Positions 1 to 12,400 of a DNA stretch of 64,000 bases are shown piece by piece; position 1 is the first letter of the stretch; each line of letters opens with the position of its first letter. The stretch is from Balamuthia mandrillaris. Lineage: Eukaryota > Discosea > Longamoebia > Balamuthiidae. Under the pieces are notes generated by a model. That model had not been told where the DNA came from, did not search any database, and saw nothing but the letters and a program-made list of their open reading frames with translations. The DNA lies in contig JAVKOQ010000003.1 of assembly GCA_031835245.1 (NCBI GenBank), positions 533,001 through 597,000 of the forward strand. The letters are read 5' to 3'. The position numbers and the translations under genes are program-made.

Positions 1-31
1 ACTAGCCGGAGAAGAAAGAAGAAGCAGCGTT

Positions 32-2525
32 ATGATCAAAGAAACAACATTGGCAGAACTTTTGGAGCAAAGAAGAAAGGAAAAGGCAAAGCGAGAAAGA
101 AGAGAGAAGGAAAGAGCCAAAGCTGTTAGCAGCGGTACTGTTGCCAGAAACAAGAAGAAGCAGCAGCAGAAAAAGAAAAAGAAAAGACACACGGCCAGCA
201 AAGAGCAGAAGAAAACGACGACGACGACTACAACTACAAAGACAAACAGGACAGATATTTCAGCTTCGAGTGATGCAACAACAAAGCCGTTGAAAAAGCT
301 GGCAACAACAACAACAAAGAAGACAAAGGAAGAGCAAGATGAAATCAAGAAAGAAACAGCAACAACAAAAACTATGACAGAAGCGGAAAGAGAACGGCAA
401 AGAAGAAGAAGAAAGAAGAAGCGAGCAAAGAAAAGAACAAACGCAACTGTGTTAGCAGGAGAAGAATTGATAATGGAAGGCAATGGAAAGACACTCGCCC
501 GTAAGCCACAAGTTAAATCGGTGGCTGCTGTCGCTTCCGATGAAGGCAAGAAAGAAGTAAGAAAAAGAGACAGCAACAAAGCTAACAACACCGATAAGAA
601 AGAAGTTATAGAAAAAGACAAGGAGAAAGCGAAACATCAACACAATGCCAACAAACAAACAGCTAATTCGATGCCAGAAATGAAGTCCGCAGTAATGAAG
701 TCCTCAACTTCAACATCTTCAAAGCAACGACCTGGGTTGGCAAAATCTCATCCAGGAATGGACCTCTCAAGCAAAGAAAGGGAGAAATCAGAGAAGGGAA
801 AAAAGGAAAAAGAAAAGGAGGAAAAAAGACGTATTCAAATGCAAGCCCAAGAAAGTTTGGAACAGTTGAGAAAGTGGAGACAGGAGGACCAAAAGACGAA
901 GAAACGCAACAACGAAGCTAAACAAGATGAGTTCGTGATCAGTGGGCCTGCTTCCTTTCAACACATTCGACATTTCGATCTTAGCATGGATAAGGGCAAG
1001 AAGATACTTCTCGACGTTTCTTGTAAGTATTTTTACAGCTTACTTGTTCTTTTGTTGCTAAGCATGTCCAAAAAACAAGTGATTGAAGCACGAGGATTGC
1101 CTCCGTGTGATGAAGATCATAAGATGTACTGTTCTGTTGCGCTACTGCGATCTGTACAGAGTTTTAAGTCTCGAACCATCAAAAGCTACGAGACCAATCC
1201 AGTTCTCGAACATGATTTGACCTTGTACTGTCTTCCTTCTCATCTCTTTCTGCTGTCTCCCTTCTGTTCTTTTCCTGTTCTGGTGTGCCACTTATCATTT
1301 CCGTCTTAGCACATATTACGACAAGATACTTTTAAATCCACGACTGATGGTGAGAGTTTATTGTGTAAAGCCGAGTCGTTTTGGCAAACGGGTTCGTTCA
1401 GAAATAGGAAGAGTGACGGTGGACCTTAGCCTTCTCGAAGATAAAATAGTTAATGACCTTTGGCTGGACCTAGAAAAACCCTTAAAGAAGAAAGGGAGGT
1501 GGATTGGTGTTTGCCTTCCTGATGAGGAATGCGGATTTGTCCATCTTCGCATTCAGAAGCACTGGTTGCGCAAGGTTTGTTCCTCCTTTCCTATTTCTCC
1601 GCTTCTCTCGTTCTCTCGTTCTATCTTCCTCTCTCTCTCTCTCTCTCTCTATTTGAAGTTTTCATAAAGAATTCCAATTTTAAAAACTCTATAGAAAGGA
1701 GTGTTATCTTATTATGGATGGCCTTTACAAGCCATTCCTTTACGAGTGGAAGCTGGTGATATCGTTCTCTTCAGCGACAACGACCTCGCCAAACAAGCCG
1801 TTCAATTCGCATGTCAAAGCCAGGTTCATTCTCATCTTTTTTTCCTCTCCCCTCCTCCTCCACATGTCTCCCTCTAAATGACTGGTGTTCTTATATAAAC
1901 GTTAGTGGGACCATATGGCCATGGTCATTCGCTTACGCGATAGAAAAGGGGTGTTTCTCTTTGAAGCAACGATGGCAGGAGTGGATGTTTATAAGCTGGA
2001 CCAACGCTTGGATTTGTACAGAGAAACGGCAAAACTCGGCATCCGTCGCCTTCAGTTGGAGCGTACTTCTTCAATGTTAGAAGTCATGTATGATTTTGTG
2101 GAAGAAGTCGTGGGCAAGCCCTATAACTCCAATTTTGTACAGGTAAGTCTTTTTCAAAAGCGCATCCGAGAGACAGAAAAGAGAGAGGAAAGAGAAAAGA
2201 AGAGAAGAGCAGAGCAGGAGAGAAGGAGAAGAATACGTTTACGTAACACATACCCTCCAACAAAAAACAAACATAACAGCTGGTTAAAGCAAAGTTTGGT
2301 GGTAACTCCAACGACGCAGATGTATCCAAGTTCTTTTGCAGCCAACTGGTGGCAGCGTGCTATCAACGAATGGGGCTTCTTTCGACGGACATCGCCGCCA
2401 CCAACTTCCTTCCAGCCCACTTTGAACCTTGCAAACGGTTGAAGCTGTTGAAAGGCAGATTAGGCGAAGTGATGGTCATACCCAAGAAAAGTACTGCTCA
2501 GCTGGGTGAAATGCTCCTCTACTAA
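32..2525 (+). CDS. C2 domain plus permuted NlpC/P60 (YiiX-like) papain-fold protein
   Basis: The first ~320 residues are a highly charged, Lys/Glu/Arg-rich, probably coiled or disordered arm. A C2 domain follows (IEARGLPPCDEDHKMYC ... RVYCVKPSRFGKRV ... LWLDLEKP), then a circularly permuted papain-like domain. In it GDIVLFSDNDLAKQAV is the first strand, WDHMAMVIR carries the putative catalytic His, and KFFCSQLVAACYQRMG carries the putative Cys. That His-before-Cys order is typical of YiiX/NlpC-P60 permuted hydrolases (amidase, peptidase or lipid hydrolase). Exons as I join them are about 32-1021, 1079-1229, 1310-1575, 1695-1822, 1906-2141 and 2280-2525; each junction is GT-AG and restores frame. 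The 1022-1078 intron is the least certain because reading through it is also open. The C2 module suggests membrane recruitment. Substrate is unknown. Confidence 0.7.
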
Positions 2526-2652
2526 AACAAGCCCCAGAACCAAAGAATTTAGACGAAACGAGAGAAAGAATGTATACAACTTTGTTCAAACAAAGGAAGC
2601 GTTGTTAACACATTTACGGTGGTTGGTTTTCTATGCCTCAACGAAAGGGTAC

Positions 2653-3309
2653 TCAACACAAGATGCATCTTTCTTTGACTTTACCTCCGATTTTTTTGGT
2701 TGCTCTTACCGCCAGGTTCTTGTTCTTCTTGACGTCGTTGCTTCCACAGCAACGACGCCGATGAACGCGGATCTCTCGAACCAGCTCAAAGAACGCCTCG
2801 TGCACGTTGACTCGAGTTTTGGCGCTGGTCTCCAGGAAGCGCGCTCCCCAACTGGCGGCCAGGTCCTTCCCTTCTCCGGTGCTCACCTCCCTGCTGTTTG
2901 CCGCCAAGTCGCTCTTGTTTCCAACGAGAGTAATCGGCACATCCTCCACCTCGTTTGCGCGGAGGATAGCTTGGTGAAGGGTTGGAAGGGCCTCAAAGCT
3001 GGCTCTGCTGGTCACGTCGTAGACAATAAGGAAGCCCTCTCCAGCTCGCATGTATTGGTCCCTCATGACAGCATATTCCTCCTGTCCGGCAGTGTCGAGT
3101 ATCTCCAAGAAACTGGCCTGGGCGTCGATGATGATTTTTTGAGTGTAAAAGTCTTCTATGGTTGGGTCATAGTCGGTGGTCCACTGGCCATTCACCATTT
3201 GGATCGTTAAACAGGACTTGCCGACCCCGCCTGGTCCCATGACTACAATGGAGTAGGTGGAGTCCGCCGACCAAGTGGAACAAAGAGACGACCGCATCTG
3301 CTTCGACAT
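2653..3309 (-). CDS. Ras-family small GTPase
   Basis: Single-exon 218-residue Ras protein. The P-loop is GPGGVGKS (Ras has GAGGVGKS), the effector loop is YDPTIEDFY, switch II is DTAGQEEYAVMRDQYMR, the guanine-specificity motifs are NKSD and ETSAK, and the C-terminal CAAX box is CILC after a basic stretch (KKIGGKVKER), so it should be prenylated and membrane bound. The Ala-to-Pro change in the P-loop, two residues before the position equivalent to Gly12, is unusual, but both glycines are kept. It would act as a GTP/GDP switch. A RasGAP lies at ~32-35 kb in this same window but is not adjacent. A 20-residue N-terminal extension precedes the G domain. Confidence 0.95.
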   Translation of the reverse strand: MSKQMRSSLCSTWSADSTYSIVVMGPGGVGKSCLTIQMVNGQWTTDYDPTIEDFYTQKIIIDAQASFLEILDTAGQEEYAVMRDQYMRAGEGFLIVYDVTSRASFEALPTLHQAILRANEVEDVPITLVGNKSDLAANSREVSTGEGKDLAASWGARFLETSAKTRVNVHEAFFELVREIRVHRRRCCGSNDVKKNKNLAVRATKKIGGKVKERCILC

Positions 3310-3479
3310 GAGTGGAGATACTCCGCAGTTCGTCGGGTGGGCGCTTGTTGGCTTGTTGTCGCGTATGTGCTATAATCAGAAGAAAAGAAAAAAAAATAGT
3401 AACGTATTCATCCGTTGGAAGAAAAATTCCAGATTGACTCGAGGTTTCCCTCCGCTAGTTGCCGGAAGGGACACCAAAC

Positions 3480-3540
3480 AGTTTGATTGGTCCATTTTTT
3501 CTGCGGAGTTTAACCCCAAAAAAAAAGTTCATGACGTCAG
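3480..3540 (-). promoter_or_regulatory. Putative Ras promoter: CCAAT box and perfect CRE palindrome
   Basis: Upstream of the Ras start (3309) lies GATTGG at 3485-3490 (CCAATC on the sense strand) and a full TGACGTCA palindrome at 3532-3539. Both are classic NF-Y and bZIP (CREB/ATF) sites. That they function here is inferred from position only. Confidence 0.4.
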
Positions 3541-3570
3541 CCTGGTTTCCCGCCCTTTTTTTTTCCCAAA

Positions 3571-4760
3571 CTAAAAGGGCAAATGGGCAGCGCTGCCGGC
3601 AGCAGCAGTTCTTGTTCTGACTAACAAGTCGCTGCTTCCGCCGCCGCGAGGCAAAGGCATCGGCGCGGAGGCTGCCTTAGAGGGGGAGGGCACGGTAAAC
3701 AGCTCCTCTGAGCGGTGGTCGCCCCTGGGTTGCAGCTGTTGCCGTCGCCGCCTGCTCCACCGCGAAATAGCAACGGATACAAGGACTCCAGCCAGCGCTC
3801 CTCCTTTTTTTTTTTGTTGGGAGGTCAAGAAGGAGACAAAAAAAAAAGAACCTCACTCAAACAAAAAAAAAAGAACCTAACCTAAGTGAGCGATTCGATT
3901 CACATGGATGGTGGTAGGTTGGCCTTCTTCGTCATCCTGGTCGTGGTCATGGGCGACAGCAGGGAAAGCTTCCTGCACTTCGGTCGCCAGCCGGCTCAGC
4001 ACAAACTGGCCGAGAATGAAGAGCTCGATCAGGTTTCGGCACAGAAGCACCACCGCTTCGCTCACCTTTGCCGCCTTCCTTGTCTTCGGCGTCGTCGTGG
4101 TCCAACTAGAAACCCCGCGAAACAGCAGCAACAGCCGTTCCATAAGGCTGATCACGAACAAACCGAATATGCTGCCGCTCGCTCCTACACTCACTGTCTC
4201 ATACACCCTCCCTTTGAAAACAAAAAATCAATCCAGATCCCGATGAGATGAGATGAGAACACCCAAATCAAAAAAAAAAGGTAAAAGATGAAACCAGATT
4301 CGTTGACAAAGCCCTCCGAAGAGAGCAACAAAGAGGCCAAGTTGGCAAAGAGGCCGCACAACACGTAGCGAAACACAAAGCCAACGGCGCCGTCGCCGCA
4401 GCTCTCCTCCACCAAACGACCAAAGATGTAGATAAAGAAGAGGTTGGGGGAGAGGTGCTGGTAGGAGTGGTGACAAAAGATGGAGGTGAGGGGCTGCCAC
4501 CACGACGTCCTTTTGTGGTAGAGGTGCAGGGAGCGCATGAACGGCACTTGCAGGACGTTGTCGAGAAGGAAACACACCAAAGTCAAAATGATGATGAGAA
4601 ACACTCCATCAAAACTTTTAAATACAATCACTCTCTTTTCTTCTGGAGAGGAAGATGAAGAAGCAGCAAAAGGGGAAAGAATAAAGGGGGAGCGACCATC
4701 ACCACCACCGCTTCCTTCTTCTTTGTTTGAAACAGGAGGATAGTAGTTCCGCGGCAGCAT
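3571..4760 (-). CDS. Rhomboid-family intramembrane serine protease
   Basis: Three exons (4760-4295, 4211-3882, 3803-3571) join in frame at GT-AG borders. The multi-spanning core holds the HLSPNLFFIYIFGRLVEE segment (His and Asn oxyanion region of TM2), the catalytic Ser in GASGSIFGL, and the catalytic His in HLGGALAGVLVS. That last motif is only visible after splicing at 3882/3803. Both dyad residues are therefore present and the enzyme should be active in cleaving transmembrane substrates. The start at 4760 (MLPRNYYPP) is preferred because the upstream gene ends only ~67 bases away. The loop between the Ser and His helices is longer than usual, and the C-terminal tail is basic then Pro/Ser rich. 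Confidence 0.88.
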
Positions 4761-4827
4761 CTCTTGCTGTTCTTCCTTTCTATTTTGTCTTTTTTCTTTC
4801 CGTCCTTTTGTTGTTGGAAAAAAAAGA

Positions 4828-6068
4828 TCAGGAAGACGATGAAGAAGAGCTTGGATGCTCCTCCGAAGAAGAAGCGGATGGCCGCTGTTGAGGCAGAGCA
4901 GAAACAGAAGTGGTCTGAATATCAGAAATAGAAGAAGAAGAGGAAGACGAAACAGCAGAGTAAGGCGAAGCAGGGGAGGGAGACGAGGAGAAGGTAGAAG
5001 TGCTGTTCGAAAGCGATGTGCAAGCATTTGTTGTTGAGGCAACCGAAGAAGGAGCAGAGTAAGGCGAAGCTGCTAACGTTGTTCGCGAAGAGGCTGCAGT
5101 GACGGTGATGGTGGGTGGTGCTTGTAGTTGTGTTGGAGAGCTACTATTATCTCCTTGTGAATCATGCATCATATCTTCTTGCCGTTCTTCATTTCGGTCT
5201 TGTGTTTCTGCTTCCTCTTCCTCTTCCTCTTCCTCTTCTTCGAGCCGAGAAGAAGAAGAAACACCATTCGAAAGAAGGTGACTATTGGTTGTTCCTCGAT
5301 GGTGATGAGGATAAGTGAGGGGTGAAGAAGCGGCAATGTGGGAAGCGGTCAACGGAGGTAATTTGGTGGATGGAGAAGAGAGCGAAGCAGCTCTACTGCC
5401 AGCGGTTGTCACCGTTGTGCTGCCCGTTGCTATCGGGAATAGAGAAGGAGGCCAAGAGGATGTCGTCCCCACTGAATTTTGGTTGGTCTACACATATATT
5501 TTAGAGACGTGGAAGAAGACACCATAAGAAAAGTGACTGAAAGAACAAAAAAGAAAGAAATACGAAAGATGAAAGAACAGAAATAACATAAAAAACAGCA
5601 AGAAAGTAAGAAAGAAAGAAAGACATACAGAAGGGTTCGAAGGAGAAGCGGCAGCGGTGGCGTTGTTCAGTTTCAATAAAAGGGGTTGCAAGAGTCTATT
5701 GCACTTGTCCAATTCTAAGATTACCCAAGCATACCGTTCCTGAAATCCTTCTGAAAACGGTGCATCTGCTCTCATCTACAAAGCAGGAGGGACCACATTC
5801 AATAAACATGAAAGATAAATATAACATGCAGTCAAAGGAAAATGGGGAGCAAAAGGATACCGTATGTTCAGCATGGTCGTTCATTTCTCGCAGTTGTCGC
5901 AAAAGTTTTTCTTTGGTCGTTAAATACCGTAGAAGCACTGCTATCTCCACTAATTCTTGCGGATAAGCATCTGTAGTCCCCATTGCTAATACTCCCTCCT
6001 CGTTTTCTTCTTTCTTTCCTGCTTAGTGATTTTTGTTATGCATTATTTCAATAAGAAGAGGAGAGGTC

Positions 6069-6103
<35 letters not shown>

Positions 6104-7650
6104 AGAGACGGAGAGAGAAGGAGAGAGGAGAGAAGAGAGAAAGAGGGAAGAGAGGAAGAGAGGAAGAGAAGAGAGAGAGAGAGACAGAGAGAGAGATAGA
6201 GAGAGAGGAAGCAATACCTATCAGCGGGGGAGGACTGGATAGGTTATGCAGCAAAAAGGGACTCAAAGAGGGTCGTGCAGAAGGCGATGCGGGAGAAATA
6301 CTTCCGTAACTGCTACCAACCGCATACATCGTTGGTGGCACAGCGATTTCTTGCTGTTGCTCCTGCCCAGGATAATATCGCATAGTTTCGGTGTCCATAA
6401 CCCAAAACTCGTTTTGTTCGTCATCATGATCGTCGCTCTGATGATGTTGATGGAAGCGAACCAAATAATTGTGCCCCTCTACTCGTTTTACTTCGGCTCT
6501 CTCTGGCAAGTTACTATGCGGATGAATGGCTTGCAAAGAGAGGAATTATGAAATAAGCAACAAAGCGAGGAATGCAGAGGCGAGAGAGAGAGAGAGAGAG
6601 AGAGAGAAGCTAACCAAGTACATGAGCACCAAGCATGTTAGATAGAACAGGAAGATGTGAAAGTGCTTGACTTAATGGGCTCTAAAAAGAACGAAGGATT
6701 GCATCAGTTTTTTGACCGAATTGTCCCACCAAACAAATAACGACTCATAAAACGTAAATAGAAAGAAAGGGAGGATCACATACGTGGCCAGACCGTGCAG
6801 CACGAAGATTGTTTCTGTATGTTTCCAACTTCTTCCTTTCACACTTGAGAAAGGAATCAGAGAAGCGACGAGGTTTGCCTAGAACCGTACGCACATGTCC
6901 CCATTCCACTCGAGTTAACTTGGTCACCTGGCAAAGCATTGACGTTATATTAAAACATTAGAAAGAAAAGAAAGAAAAAAACGTACAGCGCCTAAGCCAA
7001 TTTGATCAAGGCATGTTTGGAACTCGTTGTTGTGAAAGAAGGGATAGTCCAAGTCAGAGTAGAACCATTCGTACTTACACCATCTCTCTGACTTTTCCCA
7101 AAGGAATCTAGTCAGCATACGCTCCACCTGCCCCAATGCATTCAGATCTGGAGTAGTTTCTTGAAGCATTCTTGCTCGCTATGGCGTATGTGAAAGTTAG
7201 CAGAGATTAATAAAACAATATATGAAGGAGCGAGCAAGACGGGCAGAAGAGAAGAGAGCAATACAGTTGCAGAGCGGAGATTCATGCGAGCAGGAGTGCT
7301 AGGAGAATCCATCTTTCCACTATCCACTTTCGCTCGCAACTTCAATGGAAGACCCTCTGAGGACGGCGACTTTGATTTACGTTTCGATGGGCTGTCATGT
7401 CTACTGCTCTTCCGGCTGCTGGTACTGCTTGAGATCTAACCAAAAACCGTTATAAAGAGCAAAGAACAATGAACAAGAATAATAGAAAACAAACTTTGTC
7501 TTTTTCAGTCGGGGTGGTGGCTCGTTTGCTCTGGCGTTTAGATGTGGTTGTGTGTGTTGGGCTCTCTGGAAACAATCTTCGTTTACGACTGCGCTTTTGT
7601 TGTTGAGGGCTTACAACAGAGGATGCCTTTGAGTGAGTGAGTGTGAGAGA

Positions 7651-7688
<38 letters not shown>

Positions 7689-9105
7689 CATTAGAACGTT
7701 GTTACAAATAAATTAAAGGTTTGGTGAGCAGTGAACATACGTGAAGTGATTCTTGTGTGCTCTTCGCTTTTGTTGCTGAAGCTGCTTTCTTCTGATGTGA
7801 GATGAAAGTATCAGAACCCACAAGCATGAAGGGAAGAAAACAACACGAGTGAGTAAAGGTACCATGGATGTAGAAGATATTTGTTTGTTCTTGTTAACAG
7901 GAGAGGCTGGGATCGAAAGACTTGCTGATCTTGGTGGACAAGATCTTCTGCGAGAGGAAGACGAAGAAGAAAAATTGAAACTACTATCTTCTGTGACTGC
8001 ATTTGGCCAAGTTGCTACACCTGAACTAAGCTGATCGCTCCGATTAGAAATAGTTTGTTTCAAATCCTCTAATACAATCGCAATGTTAGAAAACAAGGAG
8101 AAACAGGCGGAGAAAGAAAAAACAAGGAGAAGAACAGAAATACAAGGCAAGCGAAAGTTTAACAAAAAACGAACCAGCAAGCCGTTTGGCAAAGGCGTAA
8201 TGGTCGCCAACAACCTCACTCAAAGACTGAGAATGTACAGTAGCTTGGTCGGGTCCGCTCAGAAAGCGTTGGTTCAGCGTGTAGAGCTCCTCCACCATTT
8301 CTGGCGTCCGACCCTTCAGTTCTGATGCGATCTTCTTCCATGCTGGACCATGCTGCCTTAGCCCTGGGATTGGTTTTGTTTGTTACAATGGTTGAGAGGA
8401 GAAGAGAACAGGAGCAGAGAGCAGAAAAGTAGCGACAAGCCAGAAGCCAGGGGCCAGAAGTAAAGAGAGAGAGAAAGCAGAGAAGCAGAAAAACAAGACA
8501 AAATTTTAAAAGGAAGAGAGAAAGAAAGAGCACCATTTAAAAAGATGCTAAGCTCAGCCTCGCTCCACGGCCTTCCTGGCAAGTGCCTCTCTAGCACCGC
8601 CTCGACCAGCTCACCGCCGCCAGCGTCACCACCATCCGCTGCGGCTGTGGAACCGTAAGCGCCACCGGCAGTACTTGTACTGGAGGAAGTGCCGTGCTCC
8701 CCGAAAGAAGAGGCAGAAGAAGAGGAAGAAGACGAATAGGCGCTAAAGCTGGTGTGACCACTGCTGCTGCTGCTAGAGGTGCGTTCCTTCCAGCCGTCGC
8801 TTAGGTGCTGCGACACCTTGGACCTCGTTTCGATGCGGTCCGAACGGCGGCGTAACGGGGCAACCACCTCCTCTTCTTTGGAGGAAAGAGAGTGTCAAAG
8901 CAAAAAGGAAAAGGAGAAAAACAACAACACTTTGCAAAAAATGAAAAGAAAAGAAAAGCGGCACAAGAAGCAGAGATGAGAGGATGAGCAACGCTGCTCT
9001 CCCCCAAGAAAATTATATATAATATTTAAAAAAAAAAAACAAAACGAGCAAAAAAAAACCTTTGTGCGCGTCATCATGGCTACTCACGGAGGGGTGGCTG
9101 CTCAT
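4828..9105 (-). CDS. LIN9: LIN9 / ALWAYS EARLY homologue (DREAM/MuvB core subunit)
   Basis: About 14 exons. A six-codon first exon (9105-9088, donor GTGAGT) splices to 8870-8534 and then to an exon from ~8357, giving a SANT/Myb-like domain ([12 protein letters not shown] joined to [17 protein letters not shown], then [10 protein letters not shown]). Ser-rich and basic linkers follow. The diagnostic DIRP block is at ~7170-6750: [14 protein letters not shown], then [21 protein letters not shown] Tudor-like segment follows ([18 protein letters not shown], ~6510), then a helical LIN9 C-terminal region ([35 protein letters not shown]), and a long Ser/Thr-rich tail ending at 4828. The order SANT-DIRP-Tudor matches plant ALY proteins. 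Animal LIN9 proteins bind LIN52/LIN53 and link MuvB to E2F/Myb for cell-cycle transcription. Some internal splice sites are approximate. Confidence 0.85.
6066..6215 (-). repeat. GA-rich microsatellite tract (CT on sense strand) in a LIN9 intron
   Basis: About 150 bases of nearly pure purine (GA, GGA, AAGA units) lie just after the exon ending PPPLIG. Similar, shorter GA tracts occur in other introns of this gene at 6582-6606 and 7650-7687. Confidence 0.9.
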
Positions 9106-9465
9106 CTCTTTTTCGTGTTGCTGTTCGATCGAGTGGTGGGCCTTTGCTGCGGGTGGTTGGGTTGAGGTGCGCCTTCCCTGCTTGCTGCTACGTTATTTTC
9201 TTGCTTTCTTTTATTTACGTGCTTGCACAAAACGAGCTCCTGGGCTGCACGATTAGTGCTCTACTTGCGAGAGAGACCGATCAGCACAAGACTTATGATT
9301 TTTGATAGGTGATTTGATATTTTAAAGCAAATCGATCTGATTGCGATCCAAGGTTTGATTTTTTATTTGCCAGTGGAATTCATTTGAAATAAAATTTATT
9401 TGTTTAGGGGGAGATTGTGTGGTAACGCAAGCACCGAACCCAGACACAAGCAAAGACCGAGACTG
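9106..9465. promoter_or_regulatory. Divergent intergenic region between LIN9 and the FG-GAP kinase
   Basis: About 360 bases separate the two start codons. The half nearest LIN9 is mixed composition; 9290-9415 is AT-rich. I see no coding potential and no clear promoter box, but both genes must be driven from here. 5' UTR introns are possible. Confidence 0.45.
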
Positions 9466-12400
9466 ATGTCCTGGTCTGTTTTCAGCACCCTCTCTCTTCT
9501 TCTTTGGTTTCTTCTTCTTGTGTGCCCTGCGGTACATGCCGCTCCCTTCCTTCAACAGGAGGCAATGCTGAAGCCCTCTCGGCTGGACCTCCCCGATGAC
9601 ATCCGGTTCGGGAACAGCGGCCTCTCCCTTCGCCACGACCTTTTGGCGGTGGGAGCGGAGAAGGAGAGCAGCAAGCACGAGGGGATCTATCACGGACAAG
9701 ATTTTCCCATCTCCCAGTCTCATCTCTTCTCCGCCCTGCCGGACAACGGCGGGGTTTGGCTGTTCCGCAGGAGTCCATGGGGGACGTGGAAACAGGAGGC
9801 GTTCCTCAAATCCCGAGCCACCAGCGAAGGCGATTGGTTTGGCTTTGCTGTTGAAGTGGTGGACCCGGACACGGTCATAGTCGGTGCTCCTCTCAAAGAA
9901 CATCCAGCGGAGAAGATAGACCTGGGACCCGATTTCAACGAAACCGTCATGCCAAACATGAACTACAACTATGGAGCAGCTTACATCTTTTCTCGAGACG
10001 AGAGTCTTGAATGGAGTCAAGAGGCGATAGTGGGGCCTCCGATTGCTGTTACTGCAGGACGCTTTGGTTCGTCCGTTTCTTCCACCGAACTTGACCCAAC
10101 GACTACGATAGTTGCTGTTGGAATGCCGGGAGAGGACTCGCCGCTACAAGGGAGCTTCTCCGTGGCTCGCTACCTTCAAGACTACGCTCCTGCTTTGTCT
10201 CCTTCTTCCGGCGCTGTTGTCATTTTTCGAAGAGACAGGGAAGAAGACAATCCCAAATGGAGGATGGAAGCAGTGCTGAAACCGTTCTGGGGAGAGGCAG
10301 GAGATCAGTTTGGCTATTCTGTGGCTGCTGATGGAGACTCCATCATCGGAGCTCCTTTCGAAGACTCCACTTCAGCCGACTCGCCCATCAACGATGTCCT
10401 TGTAAACGAGCCAAACAACCTTAAAACCGACTGTGGTGCGGCGTATGTCTTTCAACGCACTATAAACGAAACCAGTGGAGAGGTTGAATGGCAACAACGC
10501 TCCTTTTTTAAGCCACGAAGGTGCGTGCAAGAGTTTGGCGCTTTTGTCGCGTTGAACGGAGATACTGCCGTTGTGAGCAATGGCGAGCAGTCGACCGCCG
10601 AAGAAGCATGGATCTTCGTTCGCGAGCCCTCAAGCCAACAGTGGAGCTCAAAACAACATATGACTCCAACGCTCACACAAGTGGCCGAAGGCGAAGTGCC
10701 CGTTGTGAATTTCGCAAAGCAAGTCGCAATGCAAGGAGATGTGATGCTATGCGGTTCTCCAGCAGAGAGAAGCAGTCGAGCCGGTATCCTCCTCAATGAA
10801 AGCTCGATCTACAATGCTACCAATGAGCCTTCAGGGGGAGTGTTTCTCTTCGTCCGAGAGGCACAAAAGGACTTCGTGGAAACGGCGATATTGAAAGCAT
10901 CGAATGCGGACCCTGCTATAGGTGCTCACATGGGCATTACGGTGAGTTACGATAGAGGCCTTGTTGCCGCAGGAGCTCCGTTCGATCAAAGCGATGAAAA
11001 GGGAGTTACTCATGGCTTTCCTTCTTCTTCGGGTTCTTCTCCAAGAATAGGAGCTGTATTTGTCTTCGCAAGTGACTTGTTTGGAGGATGCGGAGAAGCG
11101 GGCGAGTTTATGGAAGAAAGGGGAGGAAAATGTGTGAATGAAAGATGGCTATTGTTCAGCGATGAAGAAGTGGGAGGAGACGAAGTTTGGAGGGTGGAAG
11201 CGAACAAAAGAGGAGTGGCAGTGAAGGGTTCACTTGTTTTGGAGAAAGGAGGAAGGATCGAGTTTGTTTTGGATGGTGAACAGTTGGAGCGGGAGGAACC
11301 TCTTATATATGTTCGAGACTGTGCCTTGTTGAATGGTTTGTTCTCTGTTGTCACCCACTTATCGCTCTTCTCTCACTCTCACGTTTCTTTGACTTGTAGG
11401 TACTATCCAAGTGGAGTTAACCAACGTTGAGCTCAAGACACAAGTAACATTACCTCTCATCTACGAAGAAAAAGAGTTAACTATCGCTACCGTATGCTCC
11501 TTCGAAGGAGCCATCATCGAAGCAACGTTCTCATCATCAAAGAGAAGACAACAATCCATTCAAGCCTTTCTGCAGCGAAACGGAAAGTTGTTAGAAGCTG
11601 TTCTTATTCCAGACGACGTTCCTCCTCCCGATTCTGCTTCTGCATCTTCCTCTTCATCCTCTTCATCAACGGAAACTGAAAAAGAGGACTCCGAAGAGAC
11701 CAATGTTGTCGTTCCAGCCGTCGTATCAGTTCTGGTTTTCTTGTTGCTCGTTCTAGTTGCTATCTCGGCTGCATTCTTCTTTGTTCGCCGTCAGAAACAA
11801 ATCAAGGGAATAAAGGCTTTCGACGATTCGACTCTGGTAGACGAAACCGAGATGGAGGAAGGAGCCTATTTACGTCAAAGCAAGAAAGAACATGAAACAG
11901 AGGAAAAGGACGATACAGACGAGAAGAGGGACGAAGGAGAAGTAAACGAAGACGATGCTGAACACGAAGAAGGAGATGATGATGAAGTCTATTCAGTTCC
12001 AACAATCCGAAGAGAAGACGTGGAATACACAAAAGATCCCGTTGCAAGTGGAGCTTTTGGGGTAGTATTCAAAGGAATATGGAAAGGAAAGGAATGTGCG
12101 GTGAAGGTTTGCAGCGCTATTATGGTTGACGCACAAATGAGAGATGAGTTCATCCGAGAAGCAGAAATGATGCAGTGCGTTATCTCTTTCTGTTTTTTCT
12201 TTTTTGATCACTTGTCTAATGTTCTTCTTCTTCTTCTTCTTCTTCTTCTTCTTCTTCCTCTTTTCCTTCTTCTTCGTTTTGAAATCAAAGTCAGTTGGGA
12301 GGAAAAGAGAACTACTGCACGACTTTATATGGAGTGATGAAGAAAGGTAATCGTATGTGTCTCATCACGGAATGGGCGGAACATGGATCGGCCTTTGACC

